The notes: generated from the letters alone by a model not told the origin. Counted from the first letter of the stretch, positions 17,932-27,759 are shown. The stretch: 64,000 bases of DNA from Flavobacterium sp. (GCF_004295795.1 NZ_SEBR01000021.1:1-64000), one strand, 5' to 3'. Numbers and translations: made by a program.

Positions 17932-19050
17932 CTATTTGACTATCTTATAGTTAATGATATTATTTTCTCTAAAAACGTTTTTGTAATTCAGAAATGGTGA
18001 TCTTGAATTGTACGCCAGTTTTCCCTGGCCTTTAAGCTTTTTGATTACTTCAACAGAGTGTTTTGGAATATGGCCAGATTCATAGGTATAAATTAAAATT
18101 TCTTTATTACTAACAGTTGATTTTTGCAAAAGTCTATTTTCCAATTCCATTTGGAACTTTTCAATCTTCGTCATTTTTTTCCCATCGAATAGCATTAGCT
18201 GATTCTTGTCTTTATCCTCGTCAATATCGAAGTCAGCCTCACCGTTTATGGCATTTCGCTTCCAAGAAATGCTGAGAAATTTGTCGACAGCTGCATAACT
18301 CTTGGCACCAAATACAATTCCGTATATATTTTTGTTCTTTTTTATCGAAAAAGGAAATAGTTTGAGGTCAGAAGTTTGTGGTAGTCTTGATTTTATTTTT
18401 GAGCAAACAAGCCTGTGCATATTCCGATATTCTTCACTTTCCAATTCTCTAGAATCAATTGTCAGAACCTTTTTGAATTCACCTGTGGTTCCGTATCTTC
18501 TAAAGAACGATGACGACACAAAATAAAGAAAATCCGTGGTGGTTAGGCTATCAAGTTCTTCAATATATTCCTTTGAAATGAACTTTATGCCATTTTGGTC
18601 GAGATAGACGAGAGAAGGAAACTTTTTGATTGTGGGTAATAGTTTAAAAAATAAGTCTTCTGCATCTTCATTGTAATAAGTTACGTTCAGAAAGTACTGA
18701 AACTTCGGATGATTTTCTAAGAAGTTGTTACAATTTTCGATAAGTAAGTCATATTTGTCCTGTCTCTTTTTATTTGGTTCAAACTCGTTAAGATGCAGTA
18801 CAATTTTAGTCTTTTTTGCAAGTATGTTTCCAAGTTGCTCTTCTATTTTTTGTAATATCCGAATAGGGCTTCCTGGAACATTTATCGAGTCATAACCGGG
18901 TCCGGAGAAAAAATCGAAAATATGAATTTCAGGATATTTTGATTGCATTACGAAAGTTGGAATCCAGGCTTGAGCGTAATCTTCAAATATTTCAAGTTTG
19001 GTAATCGTTCCGTTGTCGAAAGGCTCTATGTGAATGTTTTTTGATCCCAT
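17932..19050 (-). CDS. tcmP: three-Cys-motif partner protein TcmP
   Basis: A 372-residue protein matching the TcmP family, named for its genetic linkage to three-Cys-motif (DUF5131) proteins. Residues 45-54 read FDFFSGPGYD, a glycine-rich motif resembling nucleotide or SAM-binding loops; LVYLDQNG (mid-protein) fits a second strand motif. The C-terminal third may contain a winged-helix-like segment (KEILIYTYESGHIPKHSVEVIKKL). It is the first gene of a two-gene unit. A -7 box lies at 19091-19098. Codon use is A/T-rich. Families like this occur on phages and mobile islands; a defence or modification role is a guess. Confidence 0.88.
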   Translation of the reverse strand: MGSKNIHIEPFDNGTITKLEIFEDYAQAWIPTFVMQSKYPEIHIFDFFSGPGYDSINVPGSPIRILQKIEEQLGNILAKKTKIVLHLNEFEPNKKRQDKYDLLIENCNNFLENHPKFQYFLNVTYYNEDAEDLFFKLLPTIKKFPSLVYLDQNGIKFISKEYIEELDSLTTTDFLYFVSSSFFRRYGTTGEFKKVLTIDSRELESEEYRNMHRLVCSKIKSRLPQTSDLKLFPFSIKKNKNIYGIVFGAKSYAAVDKFLSISWKRNAINGEADFDIDEDKDKNQLMLFDGKKMTKIEKFQMELENRLLQKSTVSNKEILIYTYESGHIPKHSVEVIKKLKGQGKLAYNSRSPFLNYKNVFRENNIINYKIVK

Positions 19051-19090
19051 TTTAAACAGATTTGGTTAGTCAGATACTATAATAATATTT

Positions 19091-19098
19091 CAAATATA
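19091..19098 (-). promoter_or_regulatory. -7 promoter box for the tcmP unit
   Basis: TATATTTG on the minus strand, 40 nt upstream of the TcmP ATG, between the XRE terminator and tcmP. No TTG at -33 spacing was seen. Confidence 0.5.
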
Positions 19099-19215
19099 TC
19101 ATCCTCACTTAACCGCGGTTACGGAATCCCATAAAAACCAAAAATCCCCGACAAACTACACAAACCTAATCACGTTAGTGCTTTGATCTGCAAGCAATCC
19201 TACAAAAGATAAAGT

Positions 19216-19243
19216 CAAAAAAAATCCGGGCAAATGACCGGAT
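19216..19243 (-). terminator. terminator after the XRE gene
   Basis: On the minus strand ATCCGG pairs with CCGGAT around an 8-nt loop, followed by eight T. It starts directly after the XRE stop codon (19245-19247) and separates this gene from tcmP. Confidence 0.75.
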
Positions 19244-19244
19244 G

Positions 19245-19664
19245 CTATTTTTTAAATTCTCCTAGAAGTTGTTCCAAATACCTAATCTTCTCTCGTTCTG
19301 CATGTAGTAGTTGCTCGTACAGTTTTCTATTTTCCTCTACCAACTCCATCATCTTATCCAAAGGATTGAAAGAACAATGATTCGCGGTGCCTGCAACTCC
19401 AACATTTGAACTATTGTCGTTGAACGTATTGAAATATGTAATCACGTTCTCTTCAGAAAAATTCTCAATCGCCTCACTGCTAACCCCAAGCGCCTCGGCA
19501 ACCTCTTTCAGTCGCTTTTCGTCAATCTCCTCACTCCTTTCCAGAATGGAAACCGTCTGTTGGCTCACGCCCAAAGCCAGCGCCAACGCTTCCTGTTTCA
19601 TGCCGCGCAGTTCACGGATGCGCGAAATTTTACGCCCGATATGGGATTTTGAAGGAGTTTCCAT
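19245..19664 (-). CDS. XRE-family transcriptional regulator
   Basis: A 139-residue protein with an N-terminal helix-turn-helix of the Cro/C1 (XRE) type at about 10-65 (IRELRGMKQEALALALGVSQQTVSILER), a Ser/Asn-rich linker, and a C-terminal coiled segment (about 105-139, VEENRKLYEQLLHAEREKIRYLEQLL) suited to dimerisation. It lies immediately upstream of the TcmP/DUF5131 unit on the same strand but has its own terminator. A long GTGTGA palindrome about 100 bp upstream of its start is a candidate operator. Regulation of the tcmP unit is inferred only from position. Confidence 0.87.
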   Translation of the reverse strand: METPSKSHIGRKISRIRELRGMKQEALALALGVSQQTVSILERSEEIDEKRLKEVAEALGVSSEAIENFSEENVITYFNTFNDNSSNVGVAGTANHCSFNPLDKMMELVEENRKLYEQLLHAEREKIRYLEQLLGEFKK

Positions 19665-19738
19665 GATTGAAATGTTTGTTTTGTAAATATAGCCAATTTG
19701 AGAAATGACGGGATTGGTAACTTACTAAAATGCATTTG

Positions 19739-19811
19739 GTGTGAGTCTGTTGTTTGAAAAAGTTTTCACACAAATTTCGTGTGAAAAGAAAATTTTCAGG
19801 AAATTTCACAC
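19739..19811. promoter_or_regulatory. palindromic operator-like cluster (GTGTGAAA half-sites)
   Basis: A perfect inverted repeat TTTTCACAC-7 nt-GTGTGAAAA occupies 19763-19787. Further GTGTGA half-sites lie at 19739-19744 (direct) and 19804-19811 (inverted, TTTCACAC), with a GAAAATTTTC palindrome between the last two. Multiple spaced half-sites upstream of an XRE gene are typical of repressor operators. The protein bound is not known. Confidence 0.55.
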
Positions 19812-20203
19812 AAGACTTAGAACAGTTCCATTTCGTGGTACGCACAGCCAAATCTCATCCTATTACACAAATTCCTGTAAACTTTATCGCACGGCGCTAT
19901 GTGAATTGGTGTCGCCTGATGCGAATCGGCATCGACCAAAAAACAGGCTATCTATTAAAAATAAAGAATCGGGGATTATGTGCGAGTGACGTACAGTGGC
20001 GAATACCGGATGGCCAATCGCAGGTTTGATTTTGGCTTTCTCCTACTGGACCGAATGTATCGCAAAATTCCACGTGGACATTTAAACGGTTATGTCTCGA
20101 TGCACCACGCTTATTAGACGAACGACAACGGATATTCATCCGGTGGTGTCTCATTCATTTCTTTTTCTATTTTCGCGGCATTAAAAACTAGACAATAGCA
20201 TCA
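19812..20203. other. intergenic, no gene supported
   Basis: About 390 bp between the operator-like cluster and the FG-GAP gene. Short open frames exist on both strands, but none has a recognisable product, a good start context or coding-like composition. A weak -7-like TATTTTCG lies about 35 nt before the ATG at 20204. Confidence 0.5.
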
Positions 20204-21589
20204 ATGAAACAAAAATTACTTCTGGCCGCATTAGTAGCCCAAACTTTTTTCACTGTCAATGCACAGCAATTCGGTTCACGCACCGTGCTGAATGCAACCT
20301 CTCACTTGCATAACTCATTTGCGTTCGACGACATCGACGGCGACGGTGACATCGACGTCATAGTCACGTCTACTACAGGAAGCACTTCGTCTGCGGCGAA
20401 CCACGTGGCTTGGTACAAAAACCTCGGGAACAACACGTTTTCGGCCAAGACGTTGATCAGTTCGGCTTATAACGACGTGAACACCGTGCGTTTGCTTGAC
20501 GTGGACGAGGACGGAAAAAAAGACCTTGTCGTGGCAGACTGGGCAACCGGAATGTCATGGATCAAGAATATGGGGTCTGGATTTTTTGGCAGCAAGCAGG
20601 CGTTGCCCTATAATTCCGCCGTGTCTACATTCGAGGTTGGCGACTTGAACAATGACGGCAAACAAGACATCGTGCTTGCCCAATTGAGCGGCGACAGCGT
20701 GCATTTCATGCGCAATACGGGCAACGGGACATTTGTGTACGACAGCATGATCTATGCGCCCAATTATAACGTATACTCGATTGAGTTCGGCGACCTTGAC
20801 CAGGACCAGAAGACCGACTTGATCATCTCTTCGGGCAGTACGACGACCCAAAAAGTCGTCAAGTTCGAATATGGCACTAACGCACTTGTGCAAACGGTGC
20901 TCTATACCGCGCCTAACTGGCCGTACATTTACAAATCTTTCCTTTATGACGTTGACAGCGACGGCAAGATGGATGTCGTGATGGACAGTTCTGACTGCGC
21001 AACCTACTGGGTCAAGAACTTCGGCAACGACGTTTATTCGACCCTGACCACTATTACGACTCAAACCTGCATGAATTATGAGACGGTAAACGTCGCCGAC
21101 CTGAACCTTGATGGCTTTATGGATACGCTCTACATGCGTTACGGTAATTTCTATTACAAACAAGGCGCGGCCGGGGGCGAACTTGGTACGACCATGATTC
21201 CGATTTCGATCAACCAGATTCCCGTCGAACTTTACAGACATGCGCTTTACGACATCGATGGCGATGGCGACCTCGACTTGTTCTACGGTTCCAGCCAAGA
21301 ATTTGGATGGATCAAAAACAATTCTGCCGAACTTTCGGTGAATGCGCCAACGGTTTCCAAGTTCTCGGTTTACCCGAACCCGGCCAACCAAGAGCTGAAC
21401 ATTGCATCGGAAAATGGTATCGAAACATACGCTATTTTCGATGCGACAGGAAAGCTTATTGCCAAATCGAACTTGCCAACAGCCGAGACGAACCATAAAA
21501 TTGACGTCGCGCACTTGAGCAACGGACTTTACTTCGTGGAACTTCAATCGGGGAACTCGAAGGAGACGAAAAAGTTCGTGAAGAACTGA
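20204..21589 (+). CDS. FG-GAP/VCBS-repeat T9SS secreted protein
   Basis: A 461-residue exported protein. It has a signal peptide (1-20, ending VNAQ) and a beta-propeller-like series of FG-GAP/VCBS repeats (about 35-370) with calcium-loop motifs such as DDIDGDGDIDV, DLNNDGKQDI, DVDSDGKMDV and DIDGDGDLDL. A T9SS type A sorting domain (FSVYPNPANQELNI ... TKKFVKN) closes it. Likely secreted to the surface or medium and calcium dependent. Its own terminator follows at 21615-21653. The biological role is not evident. Confidence 0.92.
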   Translation: MKQKLLLAALVAQTFFTVNAQQFGSRTVLNATSHLHNSFAFDDIDGDGDIDVIVTSTTGSTSSAANHVAWYKNLGNNTFSAKTLISSAYNDVNTVRLLDVDEDGKKDLVVADWATGMSWIKNMGSGFFGSKQALPYNSAVSTFEVGDLNNDGKQDIVLAQLSGDSVHFMRNTGNGTFVYDSMIYAPNYNVYSIEFGDLDQDQKTDLIISSGSTTTQKVVKFEYGTNALVQTVLYTAPNWPYIYKSFLYDVDSDGKMDVVMDSSDCATYWVKNFGNDVYSTLTTITTQTCMNYETVNVADLNLDGFMDTLYMRYGNFYYKQGAAGGELGTTMIPISINQIPVELYRHALYDIDGDGDLDLFYGSSQEFGWIKNNSAELSVNAPTVSKFSVYPNPANQELNIASENGIETYAIFDATGKLIAKSNLPTAETNHKIDVAHLSNGLYFVELQSGNSKETKKFVKN

Positions 21590-21614
21590 TCACAAAATAA
21601 ATATCTTATCACAA

Positions 21615-21653
21615 AAAAGCGGGTCTAAAAAAGCCCGCTTTTGTTTTTTTTTC
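21615..21653 (+). terminator. terminator after the FG-GAP gene
   Basis: AAAAGCGGG pairs with CCCGCTTTT around a 10-nt loop, then a long T run: a strong intrinsic terminator 26 nt past the stop codon. Confidence 0.85.
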
Positions 21654-21725
21654 TATTTGCGATTCAGCTCAGATAACTTCACAAAAATGAATTGAAAACT
21701 ATCACTTTTTAAATGCCGATTCGTA

Positions 21726-21733
21726 TATATTTG
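21726..21733 (+). promoter_or_regulatory. -7 promoter box for the lipoprotein gene
   Basis: TATATTTG, 20 nt upstream of the ATG at 21754. No matching -33 TTG. Confidence 0.5.
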
Positions 21734-21753
21734 CCCAATAACCTAAATAATAA

Positions 21754-22404
21754 ATGATGAAAAAATTCCTTATGCTGGCCTGCGCGGCCTTTTTCTTTTC
21801 TTGTAGCTCCAACGATGACGAGTCGTCGAACGGTGGCGGTGGTGGCAATAACAATAATACGGTTGCTTACATTCAGGGCAAGATGGACGGAACTGCTTTC
21901 GACTACACGTTCAACAACACAGCTACCGACACTTATTTGTACAATCCGATTTCAGGTTTCAGTGGGCTAGGTTTCGATCGTTGGTATTATTACGGAGGAA
22001 TGACCACGGCCTTCAATTCGTCTTTTACGCCTTCATTCACGATCGCCTGGAACAACATGTATTTTGGCGAGGGCGGAGACGAATCCGGAGAGACAGCTGC
22101 TTTCCACACTACGGTAGGTACGCTTCCTTCGAACTTCCTGACGCAGGCGCAAGATGACAATCATATGCCGGGTATAGAAATCGGCTATGAAGCTGCAAAT
22201 GGCAACTACTATTCGAGCAAGGAAGGCATCCAGACTGGAAGCGCGCTTTCTGTAAGTAATTATTCGCCGGGAACCACTGCCGGAACAAAGACGATGACTG
22301 TTACTGGCACTTTTTCGTGCAAGCTTTACAATGACGAAGATCCTACAGATGTGATCGATGTCACCAACGGCAAATTCAAGTTGATCCTTTCGGAGTTCAA
22401 CTGA
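21754..22404 (+). CDS. hypothetical lipoprotein
   Basis: A 216-residue protein with a lipoprotein signal (MMKKFLMLACAAFFFSCSS, lipidated Cys17 or so) followed by an Asp/Ser/Gly/Asn-rich linker with poly-Gly and poly-Asn runs, as in surface-exposed Bacteroidota lipoproteins. The remaining 180 residues look like a beta-rich domain (repeated aromatic/Thr/Ser segments, FSCKLYN near the end). No family recognised. Single-gene unit with a -7 box upstream and a bidirectional terminator downstream. Confidence 0.85.
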   Translation: MMKKFLMLACAAFFFSCSSNDDESSNGGGGGNNNNTVAYIQGKMDGTAFDYTFNNTATDTYLYNPISGFSGLGFDRWYYYGGMTTAFNSSFTPSFTIAWNNMYFGEGGDESGETAAFHTTVGTLPSNFLTQAQDDNHMPGIEIGYEAANGNYYSSKEGIQTGSALSVSNYSPGTTAGTKTMTVTGTFSCKLYNDEDPTDVIDVTNGKFKLILSEFN

Positions 22405-22425
22405 TTGTCGCATCGGCTATAAAAC

Positions 22426-22460
22426 AAAAAAAAGGATAAACATTGCGTTTATCCTTTTTT
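22426..22460. terminator. bidirectional terminator
   Basis: GGATAAAC pairs with GTTTATCC around ATTGC, flanked by A-rich and T-rich runs on both sides, so it can serve the lipoprotein gene (+) and the end of the alpha operon at rplQ (-). Confidence 0.85.
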
Positions 22461-22479
22461 GTATTGGAGTGAATTCCGT

Positions 22480-23034
22480 TTACTCAGCAGACTCTTTCGT
22501 TTCTTCTGTAGTTTCCGGAGTTTCAGGAGCGATCGCTTCAGGAGCTTTTGTTTCCTCAACCTCTGCAGCTGGAGCAGCTTCGGCTTTTGGAGCAGCTTCT
22601 GTAGTAGTAGCTTTTGCAGCTCCACCACGACGGCTTCTTGATTTTTTCACTTCTTTTTTACCTCCGTTGTAAAGTTCGTTGAAATCTACAAGTTCGATCA
22701 TTGCCATGTCAGCGTTATCTCCCAAACGGTTACCCAACTTGATGATACGTGTGTATCCTCCTGGACGGTCTCCAACTTTGGCTGCAACGTCGCGGAACAA
22801 TTCAGTAACCGCGTATTTGTTGCGAAGATATGCGAAAACGATACGACGGTTGTGAGTCGAGTCTTCTTTGGATTTAGTTACCAACGGCTCAACAAATTGC
22901 TTAAGCGCTTTGGCTTTAGCGACAGTCGTGTTGATGCGCTTGTGCTCGATGAGTGAACAAGCCATGTTCGCCAACATAGCCTTACGGTGGCCAGTCTGTC
23001 TGCTAAGGTGATTAAATTTCTTTCCGTGTCTCAT
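22480..23034 (-). CDS. rplQ: 50S ribosomal protein L17
   Basis: 184 residues. The first about 120 are the L17 core ([20 protein letters not shown], then KARINTT-like and [10 protein letters not shown] blocks). The last about 60 are a low-complexity Ala/Glu/Thr/Pro tail after a basic KKSRSRRGG segment, which makes the protein longer than the common 120-residue form. Last gene of the alpha operon, 29 nt after rpoA. Confidence 0.96.
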   Translation of the reverse strand: MRHGKKFNHLSRQTGHRKAMLANMACSLIEHKRINTTVAKAKALKQFVEPLVTKSKEDSTHNRRIVFAYLRNKYAVTELFRDVAAKVGDRPGGYTRIIKLGNRLGDNADMAMIELVDFNELYNGGKKEVKKSRSRRGGAAKATTTEAAPKAEAAPAAEVEETKAPEAIAPETPETTEETKESAE

Positions 23035-23063
23035 TGTTATACTTTTTTAATTCGCGCTGCGAA

Positions 23064-24056
23064 CTAGTCTTTATCTAATTTATACTTGCTTAGATCCATT
23101 CCGAAAGTCAGGTTTTTCTGAGCTACGAGTTCATCAAGCTCAGTCAAAGACTTCTTACCGAAGTTGCGGAATTTCATCAAATCGTTCTTGTTGAAAGAAA
23201 CGAGGTCTCCCAAAGTCTCCACTTCAGCAGCTTTCAAACAGTTGAGGGCGCGAACCGACAAGTCCATATCGACCAATTTGGTCTTCAATAGCTGACGCAT
23301 GTGCAACGATTCCTCATCGTAAGATTCTGTTTGTGCGATTTCGTCAGCCTCAAGCGTGATACGCTCGTCGCTGAACAACATGAAGTGGTGGATCAAAACC
23401 TTGGCAGCTTCGGTCAATGCATCTTTTGGAGCGATTGATCCGTCTGTCTTGATTTCGAAAACCAGTTTCTCGTAATCGGTTTTTTGCTCAACGCGGAAGT
23501 TCTCGATAGCGTACTTCACGTTCTTTACCGGAGTAAAGATCGAGTCTGTAGCGATTGTACCGATTGGCGCGTTTTGCTTTTTGTTCTCTTCAGCCGGAAC
23601 GTAACCACGTCCTTTTTCGATAGTCAACTCCATGTTGACATTTACTTTGCTGTCTAGATTGCAGATTACAAGTTCTGGGTTCAATACCTGGAAACCAGAG
23701 ATGAACTTCTGGAAATCACCAGCGGTAAGCTGATCTTTTCCTGAAACGGAAATGGTAACCGACTCGTTGTCTACGTCTTCAATCTGGCGTTTGAAACGCA
23801 CCTGCTTCAGGTTGAGGATGATTTCGGTCACATCTTCCACAACTCCTGAAATAGTGGAGAATTCGTGATCTACACCTTCGATGCGTACCGAGGTGATTGC
23901 ATATCCTTCCAGTGCGGAAAGCAGGACCCTTCTCAAAGCATTACCAACAGTCAATCCATAGCCTGGCTCAAGAGGGCGAAATTCGAATTTGCCTTCTGAG
24001 TCGGTTGAATCAATCATGATAACCTTATCGGGTTTCTGAAAATTAAATATTGCCAT
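23064..24056 (-). CDS. rpoA: RNA polymerase alpha subunit
   Basis: 330 residues, full length. The N-terminal domain (to about 230) carries the assembly motif [20 protein letters not shown]. The C-terminal domain (about 250-320) has the helix-hairpin-helix region [13 protein letters not shown] ... [15 protein letters not shown], which contacts upstream DNA and activators. Lies between rpsD and rplQ in the usual alpha-operon order. Confidence 0.98.
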   Translation of the reverse strand: MAIFNFQKPDKVIMIDSTDSEGKFEFRPLEPGYGLTVGNALRRVLLSALEGYAITSVRIEGVDHEFSTISGVVEDVTEIILNLKQVRFKRQIEDVDNESVTISVSGKDQLTAGDFQKFISGFQVLNPELVICNLDSKVNVNMELTIEKGRGYVPAEENKKQNAPIGTIATDSIFTPVKNVKYAIENFRVEQKTDYEKLVFEIKTDGSIAPKDALTEAAKVLIHHFMLFSDERITLEADEIAQTESYDEESLHMRQLLKTKLVDMDLSVRALNCLKAAEVETLGDLVSFNKNDLMKFRNFGKKSLTELDELVAQKNLTFGMDLSKYKLDKD

Positions 24057-24076
24057 AATTTCGACTGCGTCAGTTA

Positions 24077-24682
24077 TTATTTGTTGTACAATTCGACGAT
24101 TAGTTGCTCCTTGATGTTTTCAGGAATCTGAAGACGTGCAGGAACAGAAACGAAAGTACCTTCTAGAGTTGCTTGGTTCCAGGTGATCCACTCATAAACA
24201 TGAGAAGATGCAGCCAAAGAATTCGTGATTGCGTCAAGAGATTTTGACTTCTCACGAACGGCTACCTTGTCGCCAGCTTTCAAGTGATAAGAAGGAATGT
24301 TCACCAACTCGCCATTCACTGTGATATGACGGTGTGAAACGATTTGACGGGCTGCACGGCGAGAAGGAGCGATTCCCATACGGAAAACCACGTTATCCAA
24401 ACGAGCTTCGCAAAGCTGGATCAAAACCTCACCGGTTACACCACGTGAAGCAGATGCTTTTTCGAACAATCCGCGGAATTGCTTCTCAAGAATACCGTAA
24501 GTGTACTTCGCTTTTTGCTTTTCCATCAACTGTACTGCGTATTCTGATTTTTTACCTCTCTTTTTCGCTAGGCCGTGTTGCCCTGGAGGGTAATTCTTCT
24601 TTTCGAATGACTTATCGTCTCCGAAGATCGCCTCACCAAATTTACGGGCGATTTTAGTTTGTGGACCAGTATATCTTGCCAT
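24077..24682 (-). CDS. rpsD: 30S ribosomal protein S4
   Basis: 201 residues, a primary 16S rRNA-binding assembly protein. It starts [17 protein letters not shown], has an S4 RNA-binding domain at about 92-155 ([20 protein letters not shown]), and ends IVELYNK. In many bacteria S4 represses its own operon. A 92-nt gap separates it from rpsK, wider than the gaps elsewhere in this cluster, so a leader structure there is possible. Confidence 0.97.
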   Translation of the reverse strand: MARYTGPQTKIARKFGEAIFGDDKSFEKKNYPPGQHGLAKKRGKKSEYAVQLMEKQKAKYTYGILEKQFRGLFEKASASRGVTGEVLIQLCEARLDNVVFRMGIAPSRRAARQIVSHRHITVNGELVNIPSYHLKAGDKVAVREKSKSLDAITNSLAASSHVYEWITWNQATLEGTFVSVPARLQIPENIKEQLIVELYNK

Positions 24683-24774
24683 TTCTAATTTTTTTGGACA
24701 CGCGGTTATGAATTCAGGTCAAATCCTCCGATAACCTTTTGCGCAATCCGGTTTATACTTATTACTCTAATTTA

Positions 24775-25158
24775 TTAAACGCGACGTCTCTTTGGAGGAC
24801 GGCATCCGTTGTGCGGCATTGGAGTTACGTCGATGATTTCGGTAACTTCGATTCCACTGTTGTGCAAGGTACGGATCGCAGACTCACGTCCGTTTCCTGG
24901 TCCTTTCACATACACTTTCACTTTCTTCAAACCTGCTTCGATCGCAACTTTGCTGCAATCTTCGGCGGCCATCTGAGCTGCGTATGGCGTGTTCTTCTTA
25001 GAGCCACGGAAACCCATTTTACCAGCTGAAGACCAAGAGATAACTTCACCTTTCTTGTTTGTCAAGGAAATGATGATGTTGTTGAAAGTGGCGCTAACGT
25101 GAGCCTCTCCTGTAGATTCAATTACGACTTTGCGTTTTTTAGCTGCTGCTTTAGCCAT
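24775..25158 (-). CDS. rpsK: 30S ribosomal protein S11
   Basis: 127 residues, on the 30S platform. Typical blocks are [40 protein letters not shown] and the C-terminal [18 protein letters not shown]. Follows rpsM by 9 nt. Confidence 0.97.
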   Translation of the reverse strand: MAKAAAKKRKVVIESTGEAHVSATFNNIIISLTNKKGEVISWSSAGKMGFRGSKKNTPYAAQMAAEDCSKVAIEAGLKKVKVYVKGPGNGRESAIRTLHNSGIEVTEIIDVTPMPHNGCRPPKRRRV

Positions 25159-25167
25159 CTCTACTTA

Positions 25168-25542
25168 TTATTTGGTTGCTTTCTTCTTGTTAGCAACAGT
25201 TTTACGTTTACCTTTTCTCGTACGTGAGTTGTTTTTCGTGCGTTGGCCACGAAGCGGAAGTCCCGCTCTGTGACGGATGCCACGGTAACAACCGATATCC
25301 ATCAAACGTTTGATGTTCAAAGACGTTTCAGAACGAAGTTCACCTTCGATCTTGTAGTAAGAAACAGCCTCACGGATAGCACCGATCTGGTCGTCGTTCC
25401 ACTCTTGTACTTTGATGTCTTCACTGACTCCGGCTTTGGCCAAGATTTCAGCGGCACGGCTATTACCGATACCGAAGATATAGGTCAAAGCGATAACTCC
25501 TCTTTTGTTTTTTGGGATGTCTACCCCTGCTATTCTTGCCAT
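25168..25542 (-). CDS. rpsM: 30S ribosomal protein S13
   Basis: 124 residues, at the 30S head contacting the P-site tRNA and L5. It begins [15 protein letters not shown] and includes [11 protein letters not shown] and the basic tail [18 protein letters not shown]. It follows rpmJ with a gap of two nucleotides. Confidence 0.97.
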   Translation of the reverse strand: MARIAGVDIPKNKRGVIALTYIFGIGNSRAAEILAKAGVSEDIKVQEWNDDQIGAIREAVSYYKIEGELRSETSLNIKRLMDIGCYRGIRHRAGLPLRGQRTKNNSRTRKGKRKTVANKKKATK

Positions 25543-25544
25543 AA

Positions 25545-25661
25545 TTAACCTTGTCTTTGTTTGAATCTAGGATTCTTTTTGTTGATTACGTATAATCTTC
25601 CTTTTCTGCGCACAATGATGCACTCTGCGCTTCTTTTCTTTACTGATGCTCTTACTTTCAT
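25545..25661 (-). CDS. rpmJ: 50S ribosomal protein L36
   Basis: A 38-codon gene found by reading the gap between infA and rps[21 protein letters not shown] followed by [18 protein letters not shown] and TAA. It is full length for L36 and has the expected cluster position. The zinc-binding cysteines are reduced (only Cys14 is present), i.e. this is the C-minus form of L36. Confidence 0.95.
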
Positions 25662-25687
25662 CTTTTTTTGCTTTATGCTTTAGGATT

Positions 25688-25715
25688 CAGGCACTAAGTG
25701 GTTACTCAATGCCTG
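25688..25715 (-). promoter_or_regulatory. intercistronic hairpin between infA and rpmJ
   Basis: CAGGCA (25688-25693) and TGCCTG (25710-25715) form a six-pair stem with a 16-nt loop inside the 65-nt infA-rpmJ gap. There is no T run, so it is not a terminator; it may affect processing or translation of rpmJ. Confidence 0.35.
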
Positions 25716-25726
25716 TAAACCTACGG

Positions 25727-25942
25727 CTAGTATCTATATGTGATTCTTGCTTTGGACAAATCGTACGGGCTCATTTCCAGTTTCACCTTGTCGCCCGGAA
25801 GCAACTTGATGTAGTGCATTCGCATTTTACCGGAGATGTGTGCAATCACGATGTGACCGTTTTCGAGTTCGACTCGGAACATTGCATTCGACAGTGCCTC
25901 GATAATCGATCCGTCCTGTTCTATTGCTGATTGTTTCGCCAT
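25727..25942 (-). CDS. infA: translation initiation factor IF-1
   Basis: 71 residues, a single S1/OB-fold domain that binds the 30S A site. It begins [20 protein letters not shown] and contains [20 protein letters not shown] and [15 protein letters not shown]. It follows secY by 4 nt, the normal position in the spc/alpha region. Confidence 0.97.
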   Translation of the reverse strand: MAKQSAIEQDGSIIEALSNAMFRVELENGHIVIAHISGKMRMHYIKLLPGDKVKLEMSPYDLSKARITYRY

Positions 25943-25946
25943 AAAA

Positions 25947-27284
25947 TTAAGCTACCGCTTTTCTGTTTTTACCGCTCTTCATCAAGCCGTCATAATGTTT
26001 GTTCAAAAGATACGAGTTGATCTGTTGGATGGTATCGATAGCGACACCTACCATAATGATCAAAGATGTACCTCCGAAGAACATTGCCCAGGCTTGTTGT
26101 ACGTTCAGCACGCTTACCAGGATCGCAGGGAAAATCGCGATCAAAGCAAGGAACAAAGAACCCGGAAAAGTAATCAATGACATAATGTGATCAAGAAAAT
26201 CGGACGTTTCCTGACCCGGACGAACGCCTGGGATGAAACCGCCACTTCTTTTCAAATCATCGGCCATTTTGTTGGTAGGAACCGTGATGGCGGTGTAGAA
26301 GTACGTAAAAAGTACAATCAACAAACCGAATACAAGGTTGTACCACAAACCGAACATATTGCTGAACGCTCCTGCTACAGACTGTGAAGTCTCAGACTGT
26401 GAAAGTCCTGCAAGGGCAGCCGGGATGAACATGATCGCCTGAGCGAAGATGATCGGCATAACACCGGCAGCGTTTAGCTTAAGTGGAATCCATTGACGGT
26501 TTCCATCTTGTTCGAACTCGCCTGATACCGTTCTTCTGGCGTACTGAACCGGAATACGGCGCACCGCCATAACCAAGAGTACACAAGAGATGATGACAAG
26601 CAACCATACGATGACTTCGATTACAAGAATCATCGGTCCGCCATTGTTGTTAGTGATCGTAGAGGTGAATTCCTGAAAGAATGCCTGTGGAAGGCGAGCC
26701 AGGATTCCAACCATGATCAACAGGGAAATACCGTTTCCAATCCCTTTGTCGGTGATCTTCTCTCCAAGCCACATCGCGAAGATGGTTCCTGTCGAAAGGA
26801 TAAGTACCGATGAGAAAAGGAAGGAGAACGAATCAAATCCCATAAGGAAAGCGTCTGCCGGCAACGTACGGTAAAGGTTATAAATGTAACCCGGACCTTG
26901 TACGAGCGTGATCAGGATAGTCAACCAACGTGTGATCTGGTTGAGTTTCTTGCGTCCACTTTCACCTTCTTTCTGTAGCTTCTGAAGATAAGGAATAGCG
27001 ATTCCCATCAACTGAACCACGATAGAGGCAGAAATGTACGGCATGATCCCGAGGGCGAACACCGATGCTTTAGAGAAAGCACCTCCCGTGAACATATCAA
27101 TGATCGATCCGATACCTTTATCTGTCTGGTTAGCCAAACTGTCCAGAGCTGTTGCGTCGATACCCGGAAGAGTAACGTGCGCACCAAATCTATAGACGAG
27201 AAGCAACAACAACGTAAATGTGATACGGTTGCGCAATTCGTCGATTTTCCAGACGTTAGCGAATGATTCAAAAATTTTCTTCAT
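25947..27284 (-). CDS. secY: protein translocase subunit SecY
   Basis: 445 residues with about ten membrane helices, the channel of the Sec translocon in the inner membrane. Recognisable blocks are [11 protein letters not shown] (plug/TM1 side), [24 protein letters not shown], and [18 protein letters not shown]. It should export the pre-proteins with signal peptides encoded around this window. Located after rplO as usual. Confidence 0.97.
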   Translation of the reverse strand: MKKIFESFANVWKIDELRNRITFTLLLLLVYRFGAHVTLPGIDATALDSLANQTDKGIGSIIDMFTGGAFSKASVFALGIMPYISASIVVQLMGIAIPYLQKLQKEGESGRKKLNQITRWLTILITLVQGPGYIYNLYRTLPADAFLMGFDSFSFLFSSVLILSTGTIFAMWLGEKITDKGIGNGISLLIMVGILARLPQAFFQEFTSTITNNNGGPMILVIEVIVWLLVIISCVLLVMAVRRIPVQYARRTVSGEFEQDGNRQWIPLKLNAAGVMPIIFAQAIMFIPAALAGLSQSETSQSVAGAFSNMFGLWYNLVFGLLIVLFTYFYTAITVPTNKMADDLKRSGGFIPGVRPGQETSDFLDHIMSLITFPGSLFLALIAIFPAILVSVLNVQQAWAMFFGGTSLIIMVGVAIDTIQQINSYLLNKHYDGLMKSGKNRKAVA

Positions 27285-27297
27285 CGTGCCAGACTGA

Positions 27298-27750
27298 TTA
27301 CAGTTCTATAGCTTCTCCGCCAGCAGCCTCGATGGCAGCTTTTGCAGTCGCAGTAAATTTGTGAGCGCTTACTTTAAGTTTCGCTTTCAATTCACCTCTT
27401 CCAAGGATTTTCACGACTTCGTTTTTAGTAGCCAAACGGTTAGCGACAATCGTAGTGAAATCTACAGTGTCAGTAACGACGTTGTTTTCTACCAAAGCCT
27501 GAAGCGTGTCAAGGTTGATCCCTTGATACTCCACACGGTTGATGTTCTTGAAACCGAACTTAGGCACACGGCGTTGCAATGGCATCTGTCCACCTTCGAA
27601 ACCAATCTTACGAGAATAACCCGAACGAGATTTGGCTCCTTTGTGTCCACGTGCCGCAGTTCCGCCTTTTCCGGAACCTTCACCGCGACCTACGCGCTTA
27701 TTCTGATTATGAGTTGAGCCTGTTGCAGGCTGCAAATTACTTAGATTCAT
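27298..27750 (-). CDS. rplO: 50S ribosomal protein L15
   Basis: 150 residues. The glycine/arginine-rich N-terminus (KRVGRGEGSGKGGTAARGHK) and the block GGQMPLQRRVPKFGFKN identify L15, a late 50S assembly protein. Follows rpmD by 9 nt. Confidence 0.97.
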   Translation of the reverse strand: MNLSNLQPATGSTHNQNKRVGRGEGSGKGGTAARGHKGAKSRSGYSRKIGFEGGQMPLQRRVPKFGFKNINRVEYQGINLDTLQALVENNVVTDTVDFTTIVANRLATKNEVVKILGRGELKAKLKVSAHKFTATAKAAIEAAGGEAIEL

Positions 27751-27759
27751 AACAGTGGA

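Noticed and set aside
17932..19050. TcmP as a restriction-modification methyltransferase
   Set aside because: No NPPY or PCQ catalytic motif is visible; only the SGPG loop resembles a cofactor-binding motif.
19754..20029. Possible 91-residue gene overlapping the operator-like palindrome
   Set aside because: It starts inside the palindrome, has no coding-like composition and resembles no family.
20555..21547. Antisense open frame of 330 codons across the FG-GAP gene
   Set aside because: The plus-strand reading gives calcium-loop repeats and a sorting domain; the antisense product is His/Arg/Val-rich and matches nothing.
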